Assembly: GCF_013373865.1 (NCBI RefSeq)
Contig: NC_050471.1
Span: forward strand, 20,021,047-20,085,046
Direction of reading: 5' to 3'
DNA: 64,000 nucleotides
Source of the DNA: Monomorium pharaonis
Taxonomy: Eukaryota > Arthropoda > Insecta > Hymenoptera > Formicidae
The position numbers and the translations under genes are program-made. Of this stretch, positions 33,438 through 44,221 are shown one piece after another (positions within the stretch are counted from its first letter, which is position 1; each line of letters starts with the position of its first letter). The notes below the pieces were generated by a model. It made no database searches, had not been told where the DNA came from, and worked only from the letters and a program-made list of their open reading frames with translations.

Positions 33438-35573
33438 TTAAGCTTCAGCTACAAATGCACACAAATATTCACGTTTTACTTCTCCCGCCTCTTCATTAGG
33501 TATATTTCCAACATAAGCCTCTTCAATCTCCAGATATATATTATGCAATACTGTGCAAGCAATTATAACATGTGGAATCATTTCATCTACGTTCATATCA
33601 AGAAACTTCAGTCTATGAAATCTACCTTTTAGTAATTTTTTGCTTATATAAGAGCAAATGTACGTTCAATCACCGATCGTTTTGATGAAAGAACGGTGTT
33701 AAATTTTTTCTGAGCCTGAAAAGAGATCACAAAATATAAATTTAAATCAATTTTACAAGAAATAGTATAAGAATAAGTAACAAAATTTCTTACAGCTGTA
33801 AGTTGACCACGATCAATATATGGGGAAATACACCATGTTAAGACAGAGTATGCCTTGTCACCAATAATAAATTCATTATCTAGAAAAAAGGATTGTTTAT
33901 CTATTTGAATTTTTCTCCATAAATCAGAATTTCTGAAAACTCTTACATCTTCAACTGAACCTGTAAATCCTGCAAAACAATCAGTGAATTTCATACGAGC
34001 ATCACAGACTGTGTCTGCAAAATTATGGCTTACGTTCTCTTATAGGTTCTATAGTATTGGAAGTCAACCTGGAACAAAAAGAAGGCAAGATTTTTTTCTC
34101 TCCCCTTACTTCCAAGTTACTTTTTACTACAATATCACAATTTTTTTACAATAGACATCAATAACATAATTACACACCTTAGGAGCTTTTATAAGAATAT
34201 GTGTGCCATCAATGGCACCAATAATGCCTCGTCGTAGTAACGAATTTTTATTGAAATCTGCTTTCACTCTTTAAGTTCTTGTCCACTTGGCCATGAAATG
34301 ATTTTGCCTGACATATCATTCAAACATGCAACGACTCTCATGAAACTTTTATTTAACGAACTTTTAGCAAGGTCGAATCTTTCACCAACAGAAACTTGAA
34401 AGAGACTCATATTAATTAAATTATTACACATTTTTTGTTTATATAAGAGCAAATGTTTATCAAAAACTTACCAATGAATCAGGTGTTGTCAATAACCACA
34501 ACGACCCCAATAATTGCTTTCTTACTGAAATTACAGCTTTTCCGTGAGATAAAGAGAGAACAGGACTTAGCCTTGCTTCTAAATTTTCATACGTTGCTGG
34601 GGTCATCCGAAAATGCCATTTAAACTGCTGTGCATTAAATCTTGTACAGTTATTTGAGTCGCATTCATTTGACCGACAATCACTGACGGACAGTTCACTT
34701 GACCGATAAATGCACTTAACCGACAAGATTATTTGACCGACAGTTCACTTAACTGACACCACTTGGCCGACATTCAACTTGCTCTCTATCACCCCTACCA
34801 ACGGGATAAGTTTCCGAAGACGTGTGTGTGTGCGTGCGTGCGTGCATGCGTGCGTGCGTGCGTGCGTGTGGTCACAGCAAAAAAGTGTCTCCGCTACTGT
34901 ATCACATAAGTTTGCAACTTTCTACGCGTAGCGTGGTCTATCCACATTCTCCCCCTTCCGCTTACAGAGCGAAACGACGTCCACGCTTGTACTGTACTAC
35001 ATGGGTTTGCGACTTTAGATTTGAAATTGTGGCCAAATAATAACTTCAAATTATTTGGGTTAGGTTAGAAAAAATAAGGGGAGAGGGCGAAGCCCTTCCT
35101 CCGCCCACGCGTTTTCAGGTGCAGAAACACAAAAAACACGTAGAAAAAGAAGGGATTTTGCCCCTTTTGGTATTAATTAATAAAATCTTTTTTTCTTTGT
35201 GGGTGTTAGGAGGGCAAGTATGTCGGCCAAGTAGTGTCGATTAAGTGAACTGTCGGTCAAATGATTGTGTCGGTTAAGTGTACTTGTCGGTCATGTAATT
35301 GTCGATTAAGTGATACTGTCGGTCAAGTGTACTGTCGGCCAAACGGTGTCGGTCAAATGTCGGTTAAGTGTACTGGACCCCAGTTATTTCAACATAATTT
35401 TTCACTCTTGGAGACTTCCGTTGACCTCCACGTAATTGAATGCGTCTTCTTATATCTCCTTCATCTAAATCCGAATTATCACTGGTTTCACTATCTGAAT
35501 CGAAAAATACATAACGAAGTAATTCATTGCTGAGAGTAATCGCAGTTAGTGCAATAGCTCGCCGACGTTTATT
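33438..35573 (-). pseudogene. PIF/Harbinger transposase, multi-exon, broken
   Basis: Starting from 35573 the frame runs through an acidic linker (DSDSETSDNSDLDEGD), then after a nested insertion HFRMTPATYENL, the HTH-like block GERFDLAKSSLNKSF, WPSG, and the first catalytic Asp in GAIDGTHI. The second Asp lies in FIIGDKAYSVLTW after DVRVFRNSDLW, and the Glu in SVIERTFAL. The C terminus ends VAEA with a stop. Introns separate the blocks. A frameshift next to the nested element, a stop upstream of ENVSHN and loss of conserved spacing mark it as inactive. Harbinger transposases act with a Myb-like partner, which is not seen next to this copy. Confidence 0.75.
34656..35380. mobile_element. 725-bp foldback element with 9-bp TSD
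   Basis: CAGTTATTT flanks both ends exactly. The ends, GAGTCGCATTCATTTGACCGACA-like and the complementary GGGTCCAGTACACTTAACC, form imperfect inverted repeats, followed by many subterminal TGACCGACAGTTCACTT units in opposite orientation on the two sides. The centre has a TGCG microsatellite. A 9-bp duplication suggests a Mutator-type transposase supplied in trans. It interrupts the N-terminal region of the Harbinger transposase. Confidence 0.8.
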
Positions 35574-35676
35574 CATGTTAACAGTGGGTGCACCTAGTAG
35601 GTCATTGCTAGAACAAATAGTAAATATCTTTTGTAATTAAATGTAATTAAGTAGAGATGTAATTAAGTAGAATTAA

Positions 35677-35886
35677 CCCATAGGAAAAAATTATGCAAAA
35701 ATTACTGCACAAAAAATTACATTTTTGTGCATGAATTTCTGCAGTTTTTACAGATTTTTGTACAAAATTTTCGTCTTCAAAAAATATTACATAAAATTCT
35801 GCAAAATATTCTGTAGAAAATTTTTGAAAGCGAAAATATGCAATTTTTTGTGTAGTAGTAATTTTTGCATAATTTTTTCCTACGGG
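35677..35886. mobile_element. 210-bp MITE, CCCATAGGAAAAAATT ends
   Basis: Long terminal inverted repeats: CCCATAGGAAAAAATTATGC on the left and the near complement ending TTTTCCTACGGG on the right, with TTTTTTGTGCAGTAAT pairing inside. Non-coding. Confidence 0.75.
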
Positions 35887-35889
35887 AAA

Positions 35890-36466
35890 TACTAGTAGAA
35901 CATCATAATTCAATTTAAAGAATGGACGATGATTTCTATTTTTGATATAAATTAGATGAAATCCATAAATTTGTCTACAAGTTGCGCATGAATGTCATCT
36001 ATATATTTTATTAGTATCAGAAAATATAAAAATATTATATTGACAATATTAAAAATCTGTAGCGTACTAACCTCAAATATAAATTTTCATATTATCGAAG
36101 CATTTTGGAACACACCTTTATTACAGGAAGAAGTTTATGACGTCATATCCTACCCGTTCCACCCGGCTCAAGGACCCATGTGGTTTTTTCACACTCTCGG
36201 GTGGATAGAGTGGCAATGTGAACGTCCCACCGCTCTCTAACGTCTGGTAAAAGCATCCTAAGAGGAATCTGAACGCTTTTTGGGTGCCTAGGTGCACCCG
36301 GGTGGAGAATCTAAACGCACCCTTAGGTCGCGGTATAGGTCAGTGCATAGGTCATGTCGTGCGGTGTAAACTAGGCTATTGCTTTTAAATAAAAGTTTTT
36401 ATTTTGTTCTTCTCATTTTTATCAATCTTTTTTACAGACTGATATAGTTCATCAGTCTTGTACTAT
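35890..36466. other. Non-coding stretch
   Basis: AT-rich to 36,110, then moderately GC-rich with CACCCGGGTGGA-type palindromic text near 36,170-36,310. No gene is supported. Confidence 0.5.
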
Positions 36467-37648
36467 CCCACATAGAAATGAAACCTTTAATAGACGTCCA
36501 TTAGACGTCTGCCATGGAAGTTTGAACTTCCAGTGGACATCCATTAGACGTCCAATATAGAGCCATTAGAAATCCACAGTTCCGCATTGCGTACGTCTAT
36601 TAGACGTTGTGTGGATTATTAATAGAGGCTTCACGAAACCTCGGTGGATGACTGGCGGATGTTTTGTGGATCATTAGTAGAGGCTTCATGGAGCCTCGAT
36701 AGATGATTGACGAAATAAAAATTTAAAATAAAAATTTCATTTTTTTAAAATTATTTTTATCAACAGTACATACTAAATTTAAAACAAATTTTTATTAATT
36801 AATTAAATTTACATTATATTATTTTATTTTATTCTTACTTGCCGCTGGTGGGTTTTGAACCCGGGACCTTAGGATTATGAACTTTGTACTCTATCTGCTA
36901 CGCCAATTTGACTCACCGATATGGGTACTTGTTATTGTCTACATATACGTATATATTATAAACTAACGCAATTATATTATTTTTTATAAAAGCAATTAAA
37001 TTTTGTAAAACATATTAAAAATAAATAGCATTAATTTATTTACTTATTAATTTCATTGTTAAATTTATCTTTTTCCATAACCTTAATAATTTGATGGAAA
37101 TTGCGATCTATTTAGCATTAACACTTTGAAGCGTTCAAGTGGTTAATTAGATAATTAACTATATATATATAGATCATATATTCTAAGAAAAATTGAATAG
37201 TACATTTATTATCCTATTTTTGTTTAGTACATGATGAATTTAGATTTTGTGCATTTTTTGTGCGCAGTAATTATAGACAAACCGTTATATTTTGAAAACA
37301 TTATCTTTATGATAATTTTTTTAAATATTAAATGGATCTCTCATTCAAAATGTTATAGTGTTGTCTGATTTCTAAGTTAACTACGACGCGCATGGACGGC
37401 TTAAAAATCAGACAGCATTGTGATATCTTCTTTGAGACATTAAGCTGATATCATTTAGCTGATGTCATAAGGATAACATTTTCAAGAAACTTAAATGAAA
37501 CTCTTCAGTGAGATATCTCAAAGGACCTCTCTTAGTAGACGTCTCTGATAAATGTTACCACTATTTTAACATCATTTCCAAGATACCTAAATGTTTTTTT
37601 TTTTAAGTTGTCTTAAAGTTTTCATTCTGACAAGCATGTTGTTTGGGT
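36467..37648. mobile_element. Repeat related to the compound element, third copy
   Basis: Begins CCCACATAGAAATG and ends TTGTTTGGG. The right 930 bases (from TAAAATAAAAATTTCATTTT) match the inner part of the compound repeat up to its internal GTCTGGGC end, including the tRNA-like segment, while the left 250 bases are different (GACGTCCATTAGACGTC units). This supports the inner part being an element of its own that shares termini with the CCCAGACAGC group. Confidence 0.65.
36841..36916 (-). repeat. tRNA-like segment, third copy
   Basis: On the minus strand GGCGTAGCAGATAGAGTAC, TTCATAATCCTAAGGTC and GGGTTCAAAACCC lie in tRNA order; the middle resembles an elongator methionine tRNA anticodon region. 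The A and B boxes are recognisable but it is embedded in a repeat. Confidence 0.55.
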
Positions 37649-38074
37649 AACTTCCACCATGGAAGTAAATGTTCCATAGAACTATGGAAGTTTAGTGAAT
37701 CCCTAATGAACGTCTATCTAACTTCTACCATGGAAGTAAATGTTCCATACAGCTATGGAAGTTTAATGGATCCTTAATGGACGTCTGTCTAACTTCCATC
37801 ATGGAAGTAAATGTTCCATAGAGCTATGGAAGTTCAGTGGATCCCTAATAGACGTCTATCTAACTTCCACCATGGAAGAAAACATCCAATGGAGCTATAG
37901 ATGTTTAATGGATCCCTAATGGATGTCTATTAACTTCCGCCATGGAGGTAAACCTCCAATAGAGCCATGGAAGTTTACTGGATCCCTAATGGACGTCTAT
38001 CTAACTTCTGCAATGGAGGTAAACCTCCAATGGAGCTAAGGAAGTTTATTAGGCCTCTAATGGACGTAGTGTTG
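37649..38074. repeat. Six-unit satellite, about 71 bp per unit
   Basis: Each unit starts AACTTCCACCATGGAAGTAA or close to it, continues ATGTTCCATAGAGCTATGG and ends AATGGACGTCTATCT. Units contain two small palindromes. Divergence increases to the right. It lies between the repeat element and the 5' truncated Harbinger transposase. Confidence 0.8.
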
Positions 38075-38100
38075 TAAAATGTGAATTTTATTTTCTTCTC

Positions 38101-38623
38101 AGGCTGTGTGTATACAAAATTTATTATTCACAAGCGTTTTCATTGGTAACTCTGAATCAGTGCATGACGCTCGAGTGTTTAGAATCTCCCCAGTGGCTCG
38201 GTACTTTTAGAGCAACCAGAAATTTACTTTCCAAATTACCTTGTTGGTGACGCTGCATATGGTATCTATCCAAATATTATGATTACGTTTAAGGATAATG
38301 GTTATTTGAGTCATAGGCAAAAGAATCTCAACTTTTGTCAATCTCCAGCCCGAATTGTGATTGAAAGAGCCTTTGGTATCTGGAAAACGCGCTGGAGGAG
38401 TGTTTTAGACTGCTTGCCTATGATTACATTAGAGAAAATACCGGAATATTTAATAGCAACTACTGTCTTGCATAATATTTGCATTTTAAATAAGGATTTA
38501 ATTGATATCAATGTGATGCCAAGCCAAAATATTCAGTATGATAGATTGATATCAGATAGAGTGAATAATGGCAATAGAAAACGACAAAGAATAATGAATA
38601 GCTTAATTATGAGATACAATTAA
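38101..38623 (+). pseudogene. PIF/Harbinger transposase C-terminal part
   Basis: After a possible acceptor (TTCTCAG) the text reads GNSESVHDARVFR, then after a one-base shift YLVGDAAYGIYP (catalytic Asp) and ARIVIERAFGIWKTRWR (catalytic Glu). The C terminus has TVLHNICIL and a basic KRQR. The N-terminal half with the HTH and first catalytic Asp is lost to the satellite region on the left. The convergent Myb-like gene to the right is the usual Harbinger partner, so these two probably belong to one element. Confidence 0.75.
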
Positions 38624-38929
38624 TATGCTTTTTTTTAAGTGTAATATATCTTTTTATTAACCCTTATAAATTCCTTATAAACTATAAATATGTAAGTATA
38701 TGAATTAAATTATTTTAGCCCTAAGGCTTTTTATTTCTATGCGTCTGTCCTAGTGTAATGCTTTTATATTTAAACATAAAAATATACCAGTATGTGAATT
38801 AGACTTTTAATCTAAACTTACTAAACGATATTGATAATTACATTTACGAAACGTAGAGCTAATTTCACAATAGTATCACATAAATCAGTACAGTCGTAAA
38901 TTGGAACAGGTACATAAATTTGTAAGAAA

Positions 38930-39668
38930 TTATAATAAAAGTGAGTGTAATAATAAAAATAAAAGTATAATAAAATCAAAGGACGTAACATTTTTCATAT
39001 AAGAGTAGTTAGTCAAATAATTTTTTCCCTGAAATAGCTTCGCAAATTTTTTCAATACATCCATTTTTTCTTTATGTTGTTTTTCTTTTTGCTCTTTTAG
39101 TTCTTGCAGTTCAACTAGCTTTCTTTCCTCTTTTCTCTTCTCTCTCTCCTGTCTATCTTGTTTCATTTGCTTCACAAATTCTTCTAGAACTTTTTCAGAT
39201 TTTGATTTCTTAGTGGCAGACATTTCTTATAATATTTATATTCTCATCTGTTAAACTTGCCGAGGATGAAAGTCCAGCCTCTGTTGCTATTGCTTTCGGA
39301 TTGGCCCATCCTGATTTTCCGAATAATTCATACATTTTCTAAAAGTAAAAAAATATATCACAGTTACACAGACTTATTTATGTGTAAAAAAAAAACTAAA
39401 GCTGAACATCATGCATTGTGGATAATATACCTCAAAATATTGCCATGACTTTTGATTATTTCCTGATATGCTATTGTGGTCTATGATTTTTCGATACATT
39501 TTTTTCATGCTGTTCATTTTTGACTGACTTTGTGTGCCTGACACTGTAATTCTTGAATCAATTTTGTTCATGTCGCTTGCAATGCTATTCCAGATTTTTG
39601 AATGACGTTTTGTACCTGATGAGAACTCATTCATCCATTCCTTATATCTTTTCAAGAGCAAATATACT
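38930..39668 (-). pseudogene. Harbinger partner, Myb/SANT-like protein
   Basis: Exon 39668-39431 has LLKRYKEWMNEF, KRHSKIWNSIASDM and KSWQYFE at a GTATAT donor, matching a trihelix/Myb-SANT fold. The next exon starts MYELFGKSGWANPK, then a one-base shift near 39,225 leads to a coiled-coil rich in Lys/Glu (KEERKLVELQELKEQKEK). Such proteins bring Harbinger transposase to the nucleus and to the element ends. It converges with the transposase fragment to its left, the typical Harbinger arrangement. Confidence 0.65.
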
Positions 39669-40105
39669 TTCTTCGAAGATCATATGAATAAAGACTTGTC
39701 ACTCTCTATGAGATATCCAAGAGATCATTTAATTAAAAACAATGACCCATAGAGAAATGACCCATCAATTTGATGTCGAATCCATTATCATTTATCATTT
39801 CTCGCTAAATTATTATTAGGCACTAGTAACTAAATTCATACGTATCAGTTGACTCATCGACATTTCGTGTCGAAGTGTCGGACGATGGGATGTGCAGGGT
39901 ATCTGCCTCTGAAGCAAACGAAGATGGACCAGGAGATAAATCTTCCTCCATACAAACATTTCCTTCTGACAATGACACTGACAATGACGAATATACAGTC
40001 TGTTAAATAAGAGCGTGGCCGGATAAATTTATAAAAAAACTTATTAAATAAAATTTTTATATACATATATGCATTATACTCGATAAGAAGAAGGATGCAA
40101 TTATG

Positions 40106-40430
40106 TTAATAATGCGTCCAATCATCATCAGCGTCGATAATTGCCTGGCATCTCCGAGGCATGCTTTCGACTAAATTGACGGCGTATTCTAACGGCAATG
40201 ATCTCCAGATCCAACAAATCTCGCAAAATAATTCCTTCAAAGTGTGCGTGCGTTTTCCACGAAGCTTCTGCTTAATATATGCCCAAACATTTTTGATAGG
40301 ATTTGCATCGGACGACTGCGACGGCCATCCAATGTAACGATGCCAGATTGCTTCTTCCACTCGGTACAGAACTTGCTGCGGTGTTTAGGATCGTTGTCCT
40401 TCTGCAGAATCCAATCCTCAACACACATAC
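40106..40430 (-). pseudogene. Tc1-like transposase fragment
   Basis: Contains LQKDNDPKHRSKF (around the second catalytic Asp) and, after a frame change, GWPSQSSDANPIKNVW, the last catalytic motif of Tc1 DD34E enzymes. The expected Glu of that motif (PIEN) is Lys here. The upstream third is absent. It is clearly inactive. Confidence 0.85.
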
Positions 40431-40640
40431 TTACATCAATTACACCTATTACAAAGCATACTTACATACATTAATTTATTATCTAATTTTCTTTCTTCTT
40501 TAAAAATATTATACACATAAAAAAAGAAAAAAGAAATACAATATACACAACATACATAAATCTTCTTTAAAGTAATATGATATTGACACTGAAATGTAAC
40601 GAAATATTGTCAGCTCTGACTCTTCTTCTTGTTTTTTTAT

Positions 40641-41103
40641 CTACCTACCTACCTACCTACCTACCTACCTACCTACCTACCTACCTACCTACCTACCTAC
40701 CTACCTACCTACCTACCTACCTACCTACCTACCTACCTACCTACCTACCTACCTACCTACCTACCTACCTACCTACCTACCTACCTACCTACCTACCTAC
40801 CTACCTACCTACCTACCTACCTACCTACCTACCTACCTACCTACCTACCTACCTACCTACCTACCTACCTACCTACCTACCTACCTACCTACCTACCTAC
40901 CTACCTACCTACCTACCTACCTACCTACCTACCTACCTACCTACCTACCTACCTACCTACCTACCTACCTACCTACCTACCTACCTACCTACCTACCTAC
41001 CTACCTACCTACCTACCTACCTACCTACCTACCTACCTACCTACCTACCTACCTACCTACCTACCTACCTACCTACCTACCTACCTACCTACCTACCTAC
41101 CTA
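40641..41103. repeat. Perfect CTAC tetranucleotide microsatellite
   Basis: About 115 uninterrupted CTAC units. The two long frames across it (Tyr-Leu-Pro-Thr repeats) are repeat translation only. Confidence 0.97.
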
Positions 41104-41157
41104 AAATGATATCCGAAACTAAAAATGATATCCGTAAGCGGAAAATAATAATGATTA

Positions 41158-43075
41158 GGGTGCGGTCCCATGGACTGATATTTTCCGCGTAACGCGTATT
41201 ACGTAAACAATCGGAGACGTTCCGCGTTTTCTGTGTTCGTTTTCAAAAGTTGCGTAGTACGCGAGTTTGTGCGACTTGTGTATATAAGCGTGGTATGGCG
41301 TGGTACTTAGTGGTGTATAGGCGACATGGAGGCATCTGTAAGTTATTCTTTAGAAATTATTTATTATTCTTTAGTTTAGAGTTTACTGTAAAAATATGTA
41401 AACAGCTGTGTTAATTTACTCTTATATTTTTTTTATTTCTATATTTATTTGTTCTATGTTGGTTTGATGTATGTTATAGGTTATGTTATTTAGTTCTTAA
41501 TTTGTTAACACAATTTTATTTTTGTTTACAGCAAATTAAATGTGGATATTGTGGTTGGTTCCTAGCACATTAATGCCAAAATATATTAGATCATACATGT
41601 TTCCAAGAATATAACGAAAAGAAGGACGCATTAAACATAGATGAAAATAATATAGCTACTATTGGTATAAATACAAATATTTATTATACATATATATCAT
41701 TTTGTACATTATATGCAATGCATTATTGTAATTAAACTGTTTTTTACAGTGAATAGATTGGTTGAAGATGAATTATTGTCATCCGATAGTTGTAATATAG
41801 ATTTGGATGAACGTTTTATAATGGCAGTAATAGATAGGCCATCATTATACGATCACCGTTTAAATATTAAAGAAAGATCGAGAGTGAAAAAAGCAGCATT
41901 GTAAGAAGAAGTACAAAATACAATTGATAGTACGTATATGTAAATTAAAAAATTTATTCTGGACATTTTTACGTTGTGAGAATTTTTTAATAATCACTTG
42001 TAATAATCACTTATTAACAAGACTTTTATTGTTTTATTTAAAATTGTGTGACAAAATTTAAAAATAATTTTATTAAACAACTAATATCAGTATAAAAGAA
42101 TTACAAAAAAAATGGAAATATCACCGCGACTGTTATATGAGGGCCAAAAAAAATAAAACAGTATGTATCTAGTGACCACCGAATGGATCTAGTGCATCTT
42201 CAGCAAATTTAAAACCAAGTTATAGATTTTTTGAAATAATGAGACTTTTGGATGATACATTTCAGACTGCACCGTATGTATTGTGATACGAAATCACTTA
42301 GGGTGCTGTCCCATGGTCTCGGAAAACGGAATCGGAACGAGCGCATCACCAATCACGGGACCGTTTTGACGGAATTAGTAAAAGAATTCTATCAGAACGA
42401 TCCCGTGATTGGTGATCCGCTCGTTCCGATTCCGTTTTCCGAGGCCATGGGACAGCATATGACACCTTACATGTTTACTTCGGCTATGTTCCGATATACA
42501 CAGCCAGTACTAAAAATCTATAGTTTATGTTACGTATACTATAAATTTTCAGTGTTGGCAGTAAATTTCGGAATGCAGCCTTATTATTTAACATAATATT
42601 TTACAGAACAATAAGCACATTATTGAAGACAATTGAAGAAACATCTTTGAATCAAAAGGAAAAAGAAAGTAATGACTTCTCAGACAGATCAGATGTTGAG
42701 TCAGGGATATGTTATCAAGCATCAGCTCAAAGTCGTAAACTTTTATCATTAGCCTCAACATCTACCGCATCAGCTAAAAAAAAGTATATATGTATAATTA
42801 TATGTTAGATCAGTATATTTTTTAAAATTTTTTCTAACGTTAATTCAATTCTGCTTACAGAACAAAAGAAGGACAAACAGTCAGAGGAAATGCAAACTGC
42901 CGTATTGGATATTTTAAAGATGCCTGTTGCAGAAACTGACGCTGTAGATGGCTTTTTAAAGACTCTAGGGGAAGCTTTACGCCGTTTGCCATATCGAAAA
43001 AGAAGTATGTTGCAAATTAAATTTCTGCAAATGACTACAACGGTAGAGTTTGAAGACAAAGAGACAAGTTAATAA
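41158..43075 (+). pseudogene. Transposon-encoded MADF-BESS protein gene, broken
   Basis: An AGGGTGCGGTCCCATGG end is followed by a TATATAAG box at 41,281 and an ATG at 41,326 (exon MEAS, donor GTAAGT). Exon 2 (from 41,532) has a finger-like CGYCGWF...C with an in-frame stop; exon 3 (from 41,750, in phase) begins the MADF domain (RFIMAVIDRPSLYDHR) and has a TAA after VKKAAL. Exon 4 carries LQKKWKYHRDCYMRAK out of phase. Later exons have YRFFEIMRLLDD and a BESS-like end, FLKTLGEALRRLPYRKRS. MADF-BESS proteins bind DNA and assemble into complexes; here a Harbinger-type partner role is likely. Confidence 0.65.
42301..42458. mobile_element. MITE with GGGTGCTGTCCCATGG ends
   Basis: Inverted ends (GTGCTGTCCCATGG left, CCATGGGACAGCA right) and inner arms (CGGAAAACGGAATCGGAACGAGC-like text) fold back on each other. 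Its left end resembles the presumed end of the element at 41,158, so it is probably a miniature relative nested within the MADF-BESS gene. Confidence 0.7.
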
Positions 43076-43363
43076 GTTATTAACCAAAGATTATATCATA
43101 AAAAACGTTATTAAGTGATTAAGAACGTGTAACGAACCTCCCGTCCGCCGGCATCACCGACCGCGCGCGGCCCGGCCGAACATCCGCCGGACCGCACAAA
43201 CGGGCACCGGCCCGTCCTAATCGTCCGCATTAAAAGCGTCGAGACGAGACATCGTCTCCGCTCCGCGTATTTCCCCGCACGTCCCCAACCTCCACGGGGG
43301 GGGGGAGCAAGTGCGGGGAAACCCGAAGATCCGCGAGGATCCCCGATCCTCCACCCGAGCGGG

Positions 43364-43372
43364 TATAAAAAG
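43364..43372 (+). promoter_or_regulatory. LTR TATA box
   Basis: TATAAAAAG within U3, with GC-rich flanks; transcription would begin about 30 bases downstream near GACACTTCTCGC. Inferred from sequence alone. Confidence 0.6.
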
Positions 43373-44081
43373 CCGCTCCGGTGGAGGCTGCGACACTTCT
43401 CGCTCCGACCGTACGCTGGATTCCGATTCCGACCAGAGTACGATCCTGAGAAGCTTCCTGCGACCGGCAAATAGGGTAGAGTGTTCTCCGCCTTAACCGA
43501 GAGCTCTCGGTACCGCTCGCACTCCAGATCCCAATCATCTCCGTAGCAGAGGGTAGAGCGTACTCCGCCTTCGCCGAGAGTTCTCGGCTACGGACCTTCC
43601 TTAATCGCCCGATCACCAGGCTCGAACACAACGGGGGTGGAGAGCTCTCCGCCTCCCTCGAGAGATCTCGAGATCGACCAGGTGTTTTCCTCAAAAATCT
43701 CGAAAGAAATCATCGCACAGCGTAAACAGCCCGCGCCTCACGCCGCACACCGCGCACCACCGGTCTCGAGGCACCGGCGGTTACCGCCCGCCACACCGCT
43801 CGCTTCACCGCGCCACGAAGCGCCGCTTCGCGCGCCAGGGCATTGCCCGCCGGCCCGTCACCGCGCACCGCGATCATCACCAAGCGAAACACACACGCGA
43901 CAGCGAAACAGCTGTTTTACCTGCGACACGAAAACTCACACATACACACGCACATACACACACACACACCACACTTGTAAATAGTACATTCCGCCACACG
44001 ACTCCTCATACACACCAACACAACAACGAATGTAAATAGCTTGTACATAATTGCAAGGCATAGAAATATAGATCTACTCGT

Positions 44082-44087
44082 AATAAA
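44082..44087 (+). terminator. LTR polyadenylation signal
   Basis: AATAAA upstream of a TGTCTC-rich stretch near the LTR end. The copy in the 3' LTR (49,805) would be the one used for full-length transcripts. Confidence 0.6.
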
Positions 44088-44167
44088 ACCGCGTCTATTG
44101 TCTCAGGGACCTTCTCACACCCGATCCTAGCAGACTAAGCCCGCGTGGAAAATACGGTCCGTTACAT

Positions 44168-44185
44168 TGGCGCCCGAACAGGGAC
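44168..44185 (+). other. Primer-binding site, tRNA-Lys type
   Basis: TGGCGCCCGAACAGGGAC, two bases after the LTR, complementary to the 3' end of lysine tRNA (UUU anticodon type, known from lentiviruses). Confidence 0.9.
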
Positions 44186-44221
44186 TCGAAGAAACACGTG
44201 CCGTGAGACAATAGACCAGCC

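Larger units (their letters stand above)
43128..44166 (+). repeat. 5' LTR of Gypsy 2
   Basis: Begins TGTAACGAACC and ends CGTTACA. A TATAAAAAG box at 43,364 and AATAAA at 44,082 give U3-R-U5 order. Three imperfect units with TCTCCGCC and GAGAG(C/T)TCTCGG lie between, which could bind regulators. Antisense open frames across it are repeat-derived composition effects and recur identically in the 3' copy. Confidence 0.95.

Noticed and set aside
40577..41192. Long Tyr-Leu-Pro-Thr repeat proteins
   Set aside because: Two overlapping frames are pure translation of the CTAC microsatellite, with no unique sequence or splice context.
43230..43694. Antisense 154-codon frame, repeated at 48,938-49,417
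   Set aside because: Identical in both LTRs of Gypsy 2 because the LTRs are identical; it opposes the LTR transcript and has no domain.
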